64,000 bases of DNA from Physcomitrium patens (taxonomy: Eukaryota; Streptophyta; Bryopsida; Funariales; Funariaceae): NCBI RefSeq assembly GCF_000002425.4, contig NC_037257.1, positions 13,515,232 through 13,579,231 on the forward strand, given 5' to 3'. The translations under genes and the position numbers were made by a program. Position 1 is the first letter of the stretch, and every line of letters begins with the position of its first letter. Below, one piece after another: positions 1 to 12,733 of the stretch. The notes under the pieces are model-generated. The model saw nothing but the letters and a program-made list of their open reading frames with translations, made no database searches and was not told where the DNA came from.

Positions 1-780
1 CTCAATTCTACATCTTAATATGGTGTAAAAGAAATCATATGGTTTTTTTTTCAAATATTCAAAAATCCTTATTGCCATTGATCTTTTGAATTACATATTA
101 ACTTAATCTTTGTACTTTTTCTTGAAAAAAAAATAGAGATTTTTTCAATACAATGTCAAAATTTGACTCAAAATCTTTATCCACTTCCAAAAACAAATTC
201 ATATATTATTGTAATCATAATTTTTTATTATAATTTATTATATTTATTATGAATAATTTTTAAGATTTTATTTTTAATATTCATAAAATCAAATAAAATA
301 CAAACCACCATCTATATTAAAATAATTCAACAAGTTATAATATGTGAATCAAGCAAAAGAAACGACACAAATAAGGACTTCTATGCAAACCTCATCCTAT
401 GAGTATATTAATAGTTTATACTGTATTAGGTAAAAGCTAAAAAAAAAAATAGAACCAAGGGCAGGGTCTTCAGTTAATTAAGCTACTTCATTCAATTAAA
501 GTTTCTGGTAGCCAGAAGTAGAAGAACATGAAAAAATTCTTCATTCAATAACCCGAGTTTCCAGTATTCTAGAATTCAATTCCATGTTTCAAACAAAGAC
601 ACCACTTTGACAAAGATACCCTATATTCAAACATTCCATGTAACAGTTGGGCAAAAGCCAATTTTAATATAAACCATACTTGCCGTGTAAATAATATACT
701 CAGGCAAAGCCATTGTGACTAAGAACTGAACTACCACATCAAAAACAACAGCCGAGTTCAAGTTCAAAAGAGTTCGTACA
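1..780. other. AT-rich intergenic stretch
   Basis: Mostly A/T runs with no credible reading frame. Base composition becomes more balanced from about 450 onward, toward the downstream flank of the receptor-like protein gene. I see no RNA gene or repeat of note here. Confidence 0.6.
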
Positions 781-1212
781 TCAATCATGGATTGGAAACC
801 ACGAGTGCAACACGCTGCCTACTTTGACAATAACAGTACCTTGTGGTTACACCAATTTGCACATGTACGAATACCTGCTCATATGAACAATCTCATGGTC
901 ATTGTGCTGAAAAAATCCTATCACAACCTGCAAAACTTCAAGTTCCGTTGTGTTTCAAGACGTCTTCATGCCACTATAAGATCAGACTTCGCTGTGATTG
1001 ACGAAGTCCAGAAATTCGGAACATCTCAGCAGCGGTCTAAGCGCTCATCGGCATAGTTGGAGAATTGTACTTCTGACAGACAACCAAACCATCTGGTCCT
1101 TCATAGAAACTCGTTGTGTGCAGACGCCGATACACATGCTGGACAGCTTCTCCACACCCATTGTCAAACCAGAGAAGAATAGTCGACTGGAATCTCTCTT
1201 TACCGACTCAGG
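781..1212 (-). other. Probable 3' UTR/downstream flank of the LRR gene
   Basis: This moderate-GC stretch lies directly after the stop codon of the minus-strand LRR gene and before AT-rich DNA. Short plus-strand frames here lack recognisable domains and are best read as chance. The poly(A) site cannot be fixed from the sequence alone. Confidence 0.35.
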
Positions 1213-4200
1213 TTAGTGACTCTTCGGCGTCCACATACTTTGGGGTTTCTTCACATTGGGATGGACGAAGTTCCTCGCTGGTTTCCACGCAACACACAAA
1301 AACGCAATCGATGCAAAACCCACTACGAATCCCACCACCAAACCAGGAACAGCAAATAGATCAGTGAAGGACAAGTCTCCAGAATCCGACTGTGCTGCGT
1401 AACAAGCGTATTGAATCGGATCTAGTGGCGGGCCGCACAGCCCTTTGTTCCCAGGTAACCAGCTTGAATTAGAAAATGACTGCAAAGTTCCTCCAGAGGG
1501 TATCGCACCAGATAGTGAGTTGTTTGCAAGAAAAAGCGTTGCCAAATTGGAGATCTTTATGAAGGACTGCGGAATGCTGCCGTTAAGTCGATTGTTGGAA
1601 AGATCCAGGAATTGGAGTTGAGTAAGGGCACCCATATTCGTTGGTATTTCACCTTCAAACTGGTTCCTTGACAGATCCAGAGACTTCATCTTCACAAGTT
1701 TGGTGATATCGGTCGGGATTACGCCCGAGAGGTTGTTGCGCGACAACTGCATGGAGATAACCCAGTCAAGGGTGGTGGAGTACGTTACATGGGCGCCTGC
1801 AACCTCGATGGTCACACTCGGAATGTAACTTGATGAGGATCCGTCCGAGCTGATATTAAGGTTGTTGGAAGATTCGTCGATGAACCCCCGAAGGTTGTCG
1901 AAGTAGGCAGACAACTGTCCGGAGAAGCTGTTGTTCTTCAGGTCCAGCAACTGTAGTTTCGGAAGGGTCCAAACCCACGATGGGATTGAGCCATGGAGAT
2001 TGTTGCTCCCAAACAGCATAACTTTTAGAGACGTCAACCTTTTTACGTCAAAAGTTGCAGGAAGTGTGCCAGTCAGCTCGTTCGAGGTGAAATCCACCGC
2101 CGTGAAGTTGTTGGTTGCGTTGAGGGTTGCGAGGGATGCGAACACATCCCCAGCCATGAGATTGTTGCTAAGCGACACCGATTCCAAGTTGGTCAACTTG
2201 CTCATATCAAGAACAAAGTCTCCAGAAAGGTTGTTGCTTGCAAGGAATATTGTTTCCGCAGAGACTAAATTTCGAAAGGAAGATGGTATGGCCCCGGTTA
2301 GTTGATTTTTAGAGAGATCAAGCAATCGAAGGACGCTGCAATTGCCGAGACTGTCAGGGATCACATCCGCTAGATTGTTATTGGACAACATTAGTATTTT
2401 TAGTCCAGAGCAATTTCCAAGAGAGGCTGGTATGGTTCCGTTGTGTGTATTGTTAAATAGTACAAGGTTTTGCAACCGCGTGCAGTTTCCAAGTGATGCT
2501 GGAATCTCGCCGGAAATTCGTGTGTCATAAGCTACCAAATTTTCCAGTTTCTGCAGCCGTCCCAACTCCTCCGGTATTATTCCAGTCAAATGTGGATTTT
2601 CTTGCACATGCAGTTGCTGCAAATTTGGACAGTTCCCAAGCATCACAGGGATCGTCCCCGTTAGGTTGTTGTTTTGAAAGTAGAGAATTTCCATGTCAGA
2701 CCAATTTGAACAAAAGCTTGCAGGTATACTACCAGTAAGCTTGTTGTGGTCAACCTGTAAATTCATCAATTTCGGGCTCTTGCTGAAAGCCTCAGGGATG
2801 ACGCCCGTCAACTTATTCCAGCTAACGCCGACGTTCTGCAGAAGCGGGCAATTTGCAAGAGATGCCGGAATTTCACCCGTGAAATTGTTCCCCGATACAA
2901 ATAGGTGCGTCAAGTGCGAACAGTTTGGCCAAAAGTACCTTGGAAGTGGGCCGGTGAGATGATTGTTCTCTCCGTGAATCAGCCCCATAGCCGAGCAGTT
3001 CTCTAGAAAATCAATCTGCCCTTCAATGTCGTTATTTTGGAAGTAAAGAACAGACAGCTTCTGCAAATTCCCAAACCCCATTGGAATTGTTCCGTTTATC
3101 TTGTTGAACCCGACCAGAAACCCCTGCAACTGGGGACAGTTGGCAAACCCAGTCGGGATCGGCCCTGTTAGCTTGTTGTTATTTACAGAAAAGCTTCGAA
3201 GGTTGGAGCAGTTTGAGCCAAAGGTGTCAGGTATGGTGCCATTAAAGTTGTTATGCATGCCCAGAAAATTCTGCAGATTACCCAAGGTTCCAAACTCTGG
3301 CTCAATTCCACCTTCCAACCCATTTGAAGACACATCAAGGTCCACCAAATTCCTGCATTGCGCCAACTGAGGCCACAATTTACCTGTGAGATTGTTGGCA
3401 CCGACATCCAGCCTCTCCAGCGATTTACAGGATGCAAGTTGCGTCGGGATAAAGCCCGTCAGGTAATTGTCGTGCAATCTTAAATTCTTCAGTTGCTTCA
3501 GATTCCCCAACTCTGCAGGAATTGCTCCACTTAACCCGTTTGCCTTAAGCTGCAGGTTCTCTAAGGCAGAGAGGTTTCCGATTCCCATAGGAATATCGCC
3601 CACCAGATTATTCTCTGACAGATCCAAGCTAACCAGCAAAGACAGCTTCACCAGTCCTCCAGGAATTCCGCCTGTCAGGTTGTTCATACCAAGGTCGAGG
3701 CTGACTAATGAGGAGAGGTTGCTCAATTCTGATGGAATATCACCCGTTAGGTTATTCCCGGACAGATCGAGGCTCCTCAACTCGGTGAGCTTTGCAAGTT
3801 CTGCAGGGATACTACCAGTAAGATTATTCCCTGACAGATTGAGACCAACCAACATGGAGAGGGTCCCCAGCTCTTCGGGAATGCTTCCGCGTAAAAAGTG
3901 ATTCGACAGCGTCAGGTTTCGCAGCACGGTGAGCCCCGAGATGTTCGGCGAGATTCCGCCCCTCAAACTTGCGTTGAATCTGCCTGCAGCGGCATAACCA
4001 ACACATACTCCACTCTTCAGATTCTAGTTTGATTTCCGAACTCCAGCTCCAAACATGGGACCAATCGATACCATCGGCACACATACCTGTTAGGTACAAG
4101 TGCACTACTCGAGGATTGGTACCATTGGTGCATGTGACGCCGCCCCAGTCGCACACATCTGGATTCAAGGTCAGGTTCCAGCTATGGAGGATACCAGCAG

Positions 4201-4580
4201 GGTCTTGAACTCCCTGCTTGAACTGCAGCAGCGCCGTTTGGTCGCCCTGATCGCTCACTTGCAGTAGCCTTCGTCCCGTGCGTGCCCTGACCTCGTCATC
4301 CCAGCGCATCACCTGTTTCGGGTAGATGGAATCAACAAATCCGTCAACCAATATGTAGGCAAGTTATTACACTGGTGTTTTGCTACAGCAGCAGAGTGGA
4401 CATTATGCTACAGTTAGGGTTTCTAACACTCACTTTGGCTTCACCTGCCCTATCCACAGAGTTGGCTGCGTCGTTATTCCCATCAATGCCGTACCACGTC
4501 TCTTGCCCAGCTACGACGTGAATCGAGGCAAGCACCACGAGAGAGAGGCAGATGGTCACAACAAGTACGATTGCCTTCAT
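1213..4580 (-). CDS. LRR receptor-like protein without kinase domain (RLP)
   Basis: Predicted three-exon gene: 4580-4434, 4312-4087 and 3983-1213. The introns (4433-4313 and 4086-3984) have GT..AG ends and keep frame, giving about 1047 aa. The start ATG at 4580 opens a hydrophobic signal peptide (about residues 1-25). Exon 2 carries the N-terminal LRR cap with the paired-Cys motif CDWGGVTC. About thirty plant-type LRRs (LxxNxLxGxIP) follow. They are interrupted near residues 825-865 by a Ser-rich island of the kind found in plant RLPs and brassinosteroid-type receptors, then a few more repeats and a GLCGPPL cap. One transmembrane helix (about 1007-1032) and a basic tail of about 20 residues end the protein. 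No kinase domain is present, so signalling would need a partner kinase such as a SOBIR1/BAK1-type co-receptor; this is family knowledge, not shown here. The ligand is unknown. The long exon has no frameshift, so the gene looks intact. Confidence 0.88.
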
Positions 4581-6540
4581 GTTTTCAAGCGCGATCGATT
4601 CAACCCTGCACAGATAAAGTTCAGCAAACTGGAATCCTGTTTCGGTGGTATTACTCTTGAGGGTCCCAACCAAGTAGTGTATCGTACTCCTAGACAGCCA
4701 GAACTTGTAGGTTGAATCGGCAAAAAGAATCAGATATTCCATTGGGCTGAACCCTCTGAAGGCTCTTGTCTTCACCTCAGCACCAGACACCAGTTGTCTC
4801 TTGAGCTAGGGACTACATGGTCGTCACGGTGTCTTCATTCATTCAAGAAACTAACAGGGTCACACTCCAAAGTGCCTCAATCATAGAATTCGAGCGCCGA
4901 TGGAACAACTCTCAACTTCTACAGATCAAAAATGAAGTGAAGTATGACACTGCACTGACCTGAAATTTGTGAATAGGACGTCGATGTTCCTCAACATGTG
5001 TGCGCCGCTGTAAGATTCATTGAACTTTGACATCAGAAGACAGGGAAGACCTCATAACTATTGAACGTTCCGCGGCTATAAACACACCGACAAGTTCTGC
5101 AACTCACCTGATCTCAGTAGCTGTGTGTAACGATCGTAACTTGGAGGTCTCTTTGTGAACACAGACACGTACACACAATATTCGATACATAAGAGAGGAA
5201 CAAGAACCTAGCCAATAGACTTAGATTGCCGATGTGAGAACAGCAGAAAGAGCTGTGTAAATACAGTTACATTCGATGGTTCCCAGAGATGAGAACTGGA
5301 TTATAAACGTAGGGGTGTTCTTCCAACTTTCTTTTCATGGAACCGTCCGCATATCAACCGCTGGTTAGGCGATCTGTGGACAGTCACAGCTCTTGAAGTG
5401 CAAAATCTTCCTGAGAGCTGGATGCCTTGAAACCATCTAGTCTAGTTCCCAAGACAACAATCTTCCGAGGTCGGTTGGACAATTTTTGGTACAGCTCAGG
5501 TGACAAGAGCCACGTTGATTACGAAGAGCTGACCAAGTTGTGGAGAATTTGTGGTGCTCGGAAGGAAAATTTCCTGTCCAGAAGAACTCGGAGATGGAGC
5601 TTCGGGGGTTGGAATCCGACAAATCAGCTGAATAGCAGCAAACTGCAGAAGTATGTGTGGAGGTGGTGCAAGTGAGCCCTTGTGTGAACATGTGGCCGGA
5701 ACACAGCAGATCCTATCAGCGGATAGCTCTTGTATAGGCGCTTTGTCAATTATCAGTGTAGAACTCCTTTATTGGCACTTCCTCTGCAGGGAATTTCAAC
5801 ACGGAGGTCCCTTCAACTTCTCGGAAGCTCGAAGAGGGTAGCTGTAATCCAATTTGCCCAGAGATGTGAATATTCTTTGCAACGCCCACGTTCGTGTGTC
5901 TTGTTGAAGTGTAAAAAATTCACCCTAGCAATCTACCAAGCTAGATAGGAGTCTGAACTCTGTTTTTATGGAATGAAGTAGGGAGCCACACAATGTTCGA
6001 AAACTTTTGTCTGGGTCCATTGAAATACACGCCATGATATACCATTCAAGTAAAAGTAAGGGCCGGCATTCAAAGTTCTAGATGTATTTGAAGTGGTTAT
6101 CTTGTTGTGCTTGGGCTTGCTTCATCACCTCTCTCAACCTTTCACGCGTGAACAGTTTAAGTCATGGTTTGGCCCTCACGTTTGTTGCTAGCAAAACGAA
6201 GATTCTCTGAAAACGACTAAGGGACGCTGTTTCCAGCGGGGATCTGTGGCACTTGAAATTGCTTCCAGCACATGCAAAGTAGATTGTGGGCGTACAAAAT
6301 GTACCACTCTTTACACCGCATCTGTAGTGTTTCGAAAGCAAATGGGCCCTCGAAGTGGACTTGCGAGCTGAGAAACCTCGGGCAACCTGCTTTCTGTGAA
6401 GCATATTGACTGAGTCTGTAAACTTGGCTGGACAAGTCCACATTATTGTCCCAACGCATTGAAGACCTACATTGGCTTTCGACGAGTGTCATGAGTGGAG
6501 GTATCATGAATGTCATGCAATGTATATCCGAAATATAGAA
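4581..6540. other. 5' flank of the LRR gene, no gene recognised
   Basis: This region of about 45% GC lies upstream of the LRR start and ends abruptly at AT-rich DNA near 6540. It probably holds the 5' UTR and promoter. Frames up to about 99 codons exist on both strands but overlap each other and show no domain, signal peptide or family resemblance. I could not place a TATA box or transcription start with confidence. Confidence 0.4.
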
Positions 6541-9480
6541 AGTAATGTAGCAGAATAAAATGTAATACTGTCACAAAACACATAAGCAATTGCGTTAAAT
6601 TAATTTATGAATAGAAAACATGCAATAAATTAATTTATGAATAAAAAAACACCATCATAATTGAAAATCACTTTAAAAGGATTTTTGTGCATATAGTTTT
6701 CAAGTTATTGTAGTTTTGATGATACATATATTTAACTAAATAGAAGGTGTGAGGTGCCACATCAAAAACTTTATTGGTATCATTATTTAAATATGTTATT
6801 ATCTTGAATTTGTATTATAAGTTACTTTTATTAGGATTATATATAAACTAATTGTGTTTTAAATTAGAATAAATATTTATTAAAAAAGTGGAATATAAAA
6901 AAATAAATATAAAACAACATAAATTTTTTATACTAAAATATTTTAAAATTTAATGAAAAATAATATATGCTGATTACATTTCATACATTTAAATGTTTTA
7001 ACCAATATTGATGCCAATGAATAATTTTATTTTAAATCTATGTAATATTATTAATTTTTGAGGATTATGGTATTTTGAAATAAGATTAGTTTTTTGAGTT
7101 AATAATTTTAAGAATACATATAAATTTATGTTGATTGTTTTTATTCTTGTTATAATCTAAATACATATGTTTTTTAAATTGACTATAAAAAAATATTAAT
7201 ATTTTTTTCTTTTTTATATCATAATATTTTTTAATTTTATAATAAGAATTAAAAATAAATTAAAAATAAAGATAACTTATTTTATACTATGTTTGTTAAG
7301 ACACAATTTTAATTAATCAAAAATATTTGTATGCTCTGGTAAGAAGTTTAGAAGAAAAAAATAATTATAGATAATAACTTCACAAATATTTAATTATTTT
7401 TATTGAATAATTAATATAATTCCAAAACTTAACATAAAATTTAAACTATAAAATTTATATAAAAATATTTAAAAATAAAAGTAAAGAATTAAATAACTAA
7501 ATTTATTTAATTTTCTTTATTAATGTGTAAAAATTAAAACTTCAATAACTAGACATATATAGTTTTATAAATATTTGAATTTTAAATTTAGTGATCTTAA
7601 TATTACATATAAGTTTATGATAAATATTTTATTATAAAAAATAATCTTATTTATTATTTTCTTTCTTTTTTTTTAAATCAGTCAATTGCATTTATTAAGT
7701 ATTAATTTTCTAAGAAATAAATAAATTATACATATCATATTAAAAATAATTAGTTTCATAATATAATATAATAGATTTTTATATTGATTACATTAATAAG
7801 ATCATATTATAATGAGTTTAAGTATAAATTATAAATAAGCTTTGTTAAATGCTTTATAAAAATATGAATACATAGATTAAAAATAAGTAGTAATTGCCAA
7901 AAGTTTAAATGATATTTTAGTATTTTTTTTGTTACATTTATTTAATTTTACTACCAATAATTATTTAAAAATATAATCTTATTTAAAATTTTTATATGAT
8001 TTGGTCTTTTTTTAAATTATTAGCTATCAATGATCTTATTTTAATCTCTTCTATAAGATATCTTTAGATGCAATAAGTTAATTTTTTTTATTACCATGCA
8101 ATGTACAAATTAAGTTTACAAATGCCTTCTTGTATAATATACTCTCTTCTTTATGACCTCCATATATATATTTGCATATTCAAAACAAATGATTCAAAAT
8201 ATTCGATTGTATATAAACTATATAACTTATTTGTATATATTGAAATATTATCCTAAGCTATTCAAATATTCTATGTATTTTTAAAAAAGATTCTTTACTA
8301 TCTTATGATTCTTATTAATTAATATATATATATAATTTTATCTTTTTTAATCTTTTTTATCTTTTTTATCTTTTTTTAATATTTTTTAATATTTTTTTAA
8401 ACTATTGATTTTTATTTTTTTATTTTTTATTTTTAATGTTGTTAAAGTTTTTGTTATAAATAATTCTACAAATAAAACCATGTATTTAATTAAAGTATCT
8501 TATTTTTTTATGCTACAAGGCGTAATGGATATCCATATTAAGAAATTAAAAATGAATAGAAGTAGATATAAACAAGTTGGAAAGATAATATCTTTCTTGA
8601 AAAGCTTTAAAAATATATCTTAGATGTAAATTATATATTTAGACTTTTATAGATCTATCATATGGGTGTTGAAATTTTTGCTAAATGTTTTTTTTAGAGA
8701 TTATCTACAGCTTGATACTTGAGCTACAAGCTTTGTAATATGTAGGAAGCTTCTACAAGACCTTCTTTATAATTAGTATTTGTAGAGATAATACTAATGC
8801 CATCTTCAATCTTGATTATATATTCTTATCTTTGTTTATGACTCTCAAGTCTTTTTATATTTAGCAATAATTATTTTAGTTCTTTTTTATCTTCTAACTA
8901 CCTTTTTATCCTTTTTTTTTCTTTCTTTTTTAGTGAATATATTGTCTTTATATATGTATTTGTAAAGAAAAAATTAAAATTAAAATTTGTTTATGTATCT
9001 TTTTATAAAAATGATATAATATCACAATTTTTTATTCTATGATAGAATCAACTCATGTAGAACATTATCTTGTCAAATATCCAAACATATTTGTTTGTTT
9101 TTTATTATCAATCAAGAAAAAAGTAGTAATGTGTCATTTTTGAAAGAAACATCACCAAGCTAATAAAGTAATTTACATTTCAATCAACCAAAAATTATTT
9201 TTCACTCTTCATTCAATAGTTCTATTAATAAAATAATGTATATTTCAATCAACAAAAAAAATAAAATTGCACTCTTCATTGGATAGTTCTATTATAAGGC
9301 ATATAATATCTATCAAGAAGAACACTAATTATTGTAACATAGTTTACTGCAATATTAAAAAAAAAATGATATGTTTAACATCTATACAAGTATTTAATTA
9401 TTTCACAAAACTCTTAATTATCTTCCATAATTGGATACTAAATTGAATACCTGTAACAAGAAAATCAGTTGAATCTCGTT
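6541..9480. other. Very AT-rich spacer
   Basis: About 3 kb of A/T runs, with tandem ttttttatc-type runs near 8340-8400. Nothing here resembles a gene or an intact repeat. It is probably old, heavily mutated transposon-derived DNA, but no protein homology survives that I can read. Confidence 0.6.
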
Positions 9481-10557
9481 GATATTATAGATTCACATTT
9501 CTATTTCTATGGTTTCATATCCTTCTACAACATGCCGTTATGAGATTCAGCCACTAAGTAGGGTTTGTTGCACAAGAGCGATGGTTGGCATTTTTCACTC
9601 AAGTTGTTGCTTCGGCAAAGCTTTGTCAGTGACAAAAGAGCGGAGCATGTGTATCCACAATTTGTGTAGTGTTAGGAACGAATCCAAATCAAGCAAGTAG
9701 CTCTCTCTCTCTCGGCGTTTGTTTCACTGCCTGGTGGTATCCTTCTCCCTTGTGCTTTTAAACTGAGCAGAATTAAATCCTCCCTGCTGCAACTGTGAGC
9801 TGAATCTCTTTCACCAGCACATGTGCAGTCGCGTAAATATCAAAGTATTTTCTTTGGCCAACAGAAGAGCAAACCAGGAACTGATAAAGCCTTGTCTTCA
9901 CGGGTCTCGATCTTGAAAGACAACGTGTTCTCTGTGTTCATCAATTTGCATAACACTTTCCATGCAAGAGTGTCATTTGCGATGAGTGGTTTTGGCAATT
10001 GCCGAGTCAGGCAAACTCATCTCCGTTCTGACGGGACAGTTTGAACTTCTTTTGCTCTGAGGGCTGGGGAGAAACAACACCGAGACTCGGGTTATACTGG
10101 ATCTTTCCTCATCCATTCTCAGAAATCCTGCCCTGCCCAACCCGATCAAGTAGTAACTCTGATGAGATCTCTAAGATGGCCAGGAGTAGCAGCAATTTCA
10201 GAAGTTGTCCCCCAAAGTAAGTTTCCACCCTCCAACCTCGTTGGCCCTGAGTAACGTCGAGGAAATCTGACAAAAGAATCAAATATTGAGCAAAAACTTA
10301 CTCATAACCTACACATTCATGCTGTTGTTTCCACCTCTCAGCTTCACATAATCATAAGCAGCAGCAAGCCTTCTCGCATAAATCACCAATCCAACAAAGT
10401 GTTCTCAATGTAATGTTTCTTTTCTTGTTAACCATCCGATTGTTGACCTTTCAAAACTAAGGAGTGTCTTACCCCTGTCCTGCTATTCTAGCTCTAATCA
10501 TACAACTGAGAATTTTGAACGTCAACACCTCCCTCTTGGTTGTAAGATTTGGAATTT
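9481..10557. other. Moderate-GC island, no gene recognised
   Basis: This gene-like patch in base composition lies between AT-rich blocks and contains a short (CT)n run near 9701-9712. The longest frames are about 73 codons and carry no motif that I know. It could be a noncoding transcript, a decayed gene or unique intergenic DNA. Confidence 0.3.
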
Positions 10558-10924
10558 GACAAAGGATAGATTTGTAAGTTTTCAAAGGATTAAAGATTTT
10601 GATTTTATATATAGAGGATCAATTAAGAATATTATAAAATAAATAAAAAGAGTTGGTATGATTTTGAGTATTGAGTTTATTTCTGAAGTTATTGAAGAAG
10701 AAGGATTTTCAAATGATGTTTTACAAGTTATGGAGACTTTGGAAAAGAAAGACATTGTATCTATTAATATAATGGTGGAGATTCATTTAAGAAGCTTGTA
10801 TGAAGAGATATTGAAGATAGCTATTAATGTAAAATTGGTTGGGAGTTATGGCTTAGAGATTGAGGAGATGGTGAATATTAAGTATAAGATTGTGGCAAAG
10901 AAGATGAGATCAATGACAACATAA
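10558..10924 (+). pseudogene. Decayed retroelement polyprotein scrap (tentative)
   Basis: An 88-codon frame at 10658-10924 is AT-rich and unlike the neighbouring islands. Its end reads like the linker before reverse transcriptase in some Ty3/gypsy polyproteins (a VGSYGLE stretch, then KYKIVAKK), followed by a stop. I rely on remembered family resemblance only. No catalytic motif is present, so it may be a chance frame. Confidence 0.25.
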
Positions 10925-10943
10925 TTACCATTGAACTCCAAAG

Positions 10944-11143
10944 GTCAGATCAAGAATAAAAGAGGAGAAAAGGAATGGAAAGGAATAATAGAATTATAAA
11001 AAAAATTAAAAAATTAAAAAAAGCAGGAAAGAAGATAAGAGAAGAAGAAAGGGAAAGAAAAGAAAAGCAAAAGAAAAGGAGAGGAACCAAAAAAGAAAAA
11101 GGACAAAGAAGATGTGAAGAGAGGATGACTGAAGGATGAGAGG
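10944..11143 (+). repeat. Polypurine (A/G) tract
   Basis: About 200 bp of almost uninterrupted purines on the plus strand, made of agaagaaag and aaaag units with occasional T or C. It begins just after the retroelement scrap and ends at a moderate-GC island. Long mirror-like purine tracts can form triplex DNA. No coding use is evident; the minus-strand frame through it is a low-complexity artefact. Confidence 0.6.
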
Positions 11144-12387
11144 CTGCTTCCAAACCCCAGCGGCTTCAGAACTCTCTCAAATTTATTTATTTATTTATTT
11201 GGTAATTGGTGGAGCTTCAAATTTGGTGGAGGCGCTGATTTCCTTAAATTGTGCTATGGAAGTGCTGTAGGCGGCATTGCTCCTATGAGTTCTGTGGCTT
11301 GGAGTGGCTACAAAAGACTTCACGCTAGTTTTTTATTTTTATTTTTTATTTTTCCTTCTTCTTTTTGTGGATGTCGAAAGCTCTAATCGCTCTGGAAATC
11401 CTGTCGCAGCATGATTTTTTTTCGTTGAGGTGCTGCAGTGTAGCTTTGCCCCTTGATATTGTGACTATGGAATTGGAACAATTTTGGAGCGATTTATTGC
11501 AGTGGGCTGCTATGCATTGACGCACAGTGGAGACTCAATTGTAGCGGCTGGAATTCGGCAACTCGTAGCTTTTGTCGTTGACAATGTAGTGTGCATCTGG
11601 AAAAGCTCTGCACTGGCGGGTATTTGTTTTCTTAGCATGAATTGTATGTGCGACAGTTTGGATTGATACCGCATTCAGCCATGTTGCTCTTTGTCTTCGA
11701 TTAGAACGGCATGAGAACAAGCAAAAGATTGTAGATTTGGCATCAACAAAGTGATGCTGCAACGGTCAAGTACTCCCTTATGTTAATTATTTTTCCTTCC
11801 GCCTGTTGGAGCACTCCAATGTAAGCAGAGTTATAGGCGGCATTTTCTCAGCAATGTTGTGTGTATCTAAGCGGAAAGAATACATGTATTGGTTGTTTTG
11901 TTGTTGTTTCTTTTTATTTCCCAAAGATCCAGAGGTTTGAAAAGTAATCGGTGGAAAGCAATTCTCCGATAGTAGACGATCATAAACAATATATCATGAG
12001 GAACTTGATGCAGAAAGTTGATTTTCTTTTAAGCTTGAGTTTGAGTAACGTTTATTTGAATGCATTGGTCAAGAGCCTACTTAATTTTGTGTATGAAGGC
12101 AAGTCTATAGAAGAACACAATTCGACAGTTCTCTGGGAGCCAGAGAGTATTCGTTGAAAAGAAGATTATCCCAAATTAATATTATTTTGCTGTGACAATA
12201 ATGTGAGTGTGGAGGACGATGCATGCTCTGAATTAGGGCATTGAGCTGAAAATTTAACTCCCATGTCATGATTATCAATTTGAAAATAGTCAAAAAAAAC
12301 TTATTTCTATAGCACCATTGAGTAATTACTAGTATATAAGGCCAATTTACAGTTCTATCACCACTCAATCTTCATAGCTAAGAGATT
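11144..12387. other. Moderate-GC to AT-rich flank of the copia LTR, no gene recognised
   Basis: 11160-11960 is moderate GC and includes a (ttta)n run near 11180-11200. The remainder is AT-rich up to the LTR. Short frames (up to 87 codons) overlap on both strands and show no domain. Nothing is assigned. Confidence 0.35.
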
Positions 12388-12715
12388 TGTAACAACTGAC
12401 CAATAGTGAGGAGTACTGTAAGAGTAGAAGTGGAGCGCAAGAAGGATTTAACAAATAGAATGTGGTATGAGATAATTCTTTCTACTTTAACAAATAGAAT
12501 GTGGTATGAGATAATTCTTCCCATGCCAACCCTTTCCTTATATACTAGTACCAAGGTACCAAGTGCTACAATCCATATGGGATATCTCCTAGGACCAGCC
12601 CTCCCCTTGTACTCTTATGCACTATAGACCAGCACCTAACCTTATGGGATATCCCTAACAACACTTGTACTCTATTGACCATTAGCAACTACTTAAAGAG
12701 TTCTTTCCTTCAACA
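12388..12715 (-). repeat. 3' LTR of the copia element (about 328 bp)
   Basis: On the plus strand it starts TGTAAC and ends CAACA; read on the element's strand it runs TGTTG...TTACA. It abuts the polypurine tract just beyond the RT/RNase H stop. A TATATAA-like box lies near 12540. A 39-bp direct duplication lies inside. Target-site duplication cannot be tested because the other end of the element is missing. Confidence 0.75.
12447..12524 (+). repeat. Two tandem copies of a 39-bp unit inside the copia LTR
   Basis: The unit beginning tttaacaaatagaatgtggt is repeated with a 39-bp period (12447 and 12486). It differs only at the unit junctions. It lies downstream of the TATA-like box in element orientation, that is in R/U5. 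Confidence 0.85.
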
Positions 12716-12733
12716 CTCCCACTTTGCTATTGG

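Noticed and set aside
1931-3901. Plus-strand frames of 62-144 codons across the LRR gene
   Set aside because: They are antisense shadows. The repeated LRR codon pattern keeps stops out of the opposite strand and gives a periodic translation.
1213-4580. LRR receptor kinase
   Set aside because: After the transmembrane helix only about 20 residues remain before the stop, and no kinase sequence is found downstream to position 1.
8405-8623. 72-codon frame in AT-rich DNA
   Set aside because: The composition is what random AT-rich DNA gives (Phe/Ile/Lys/Asn), and no motif is present.
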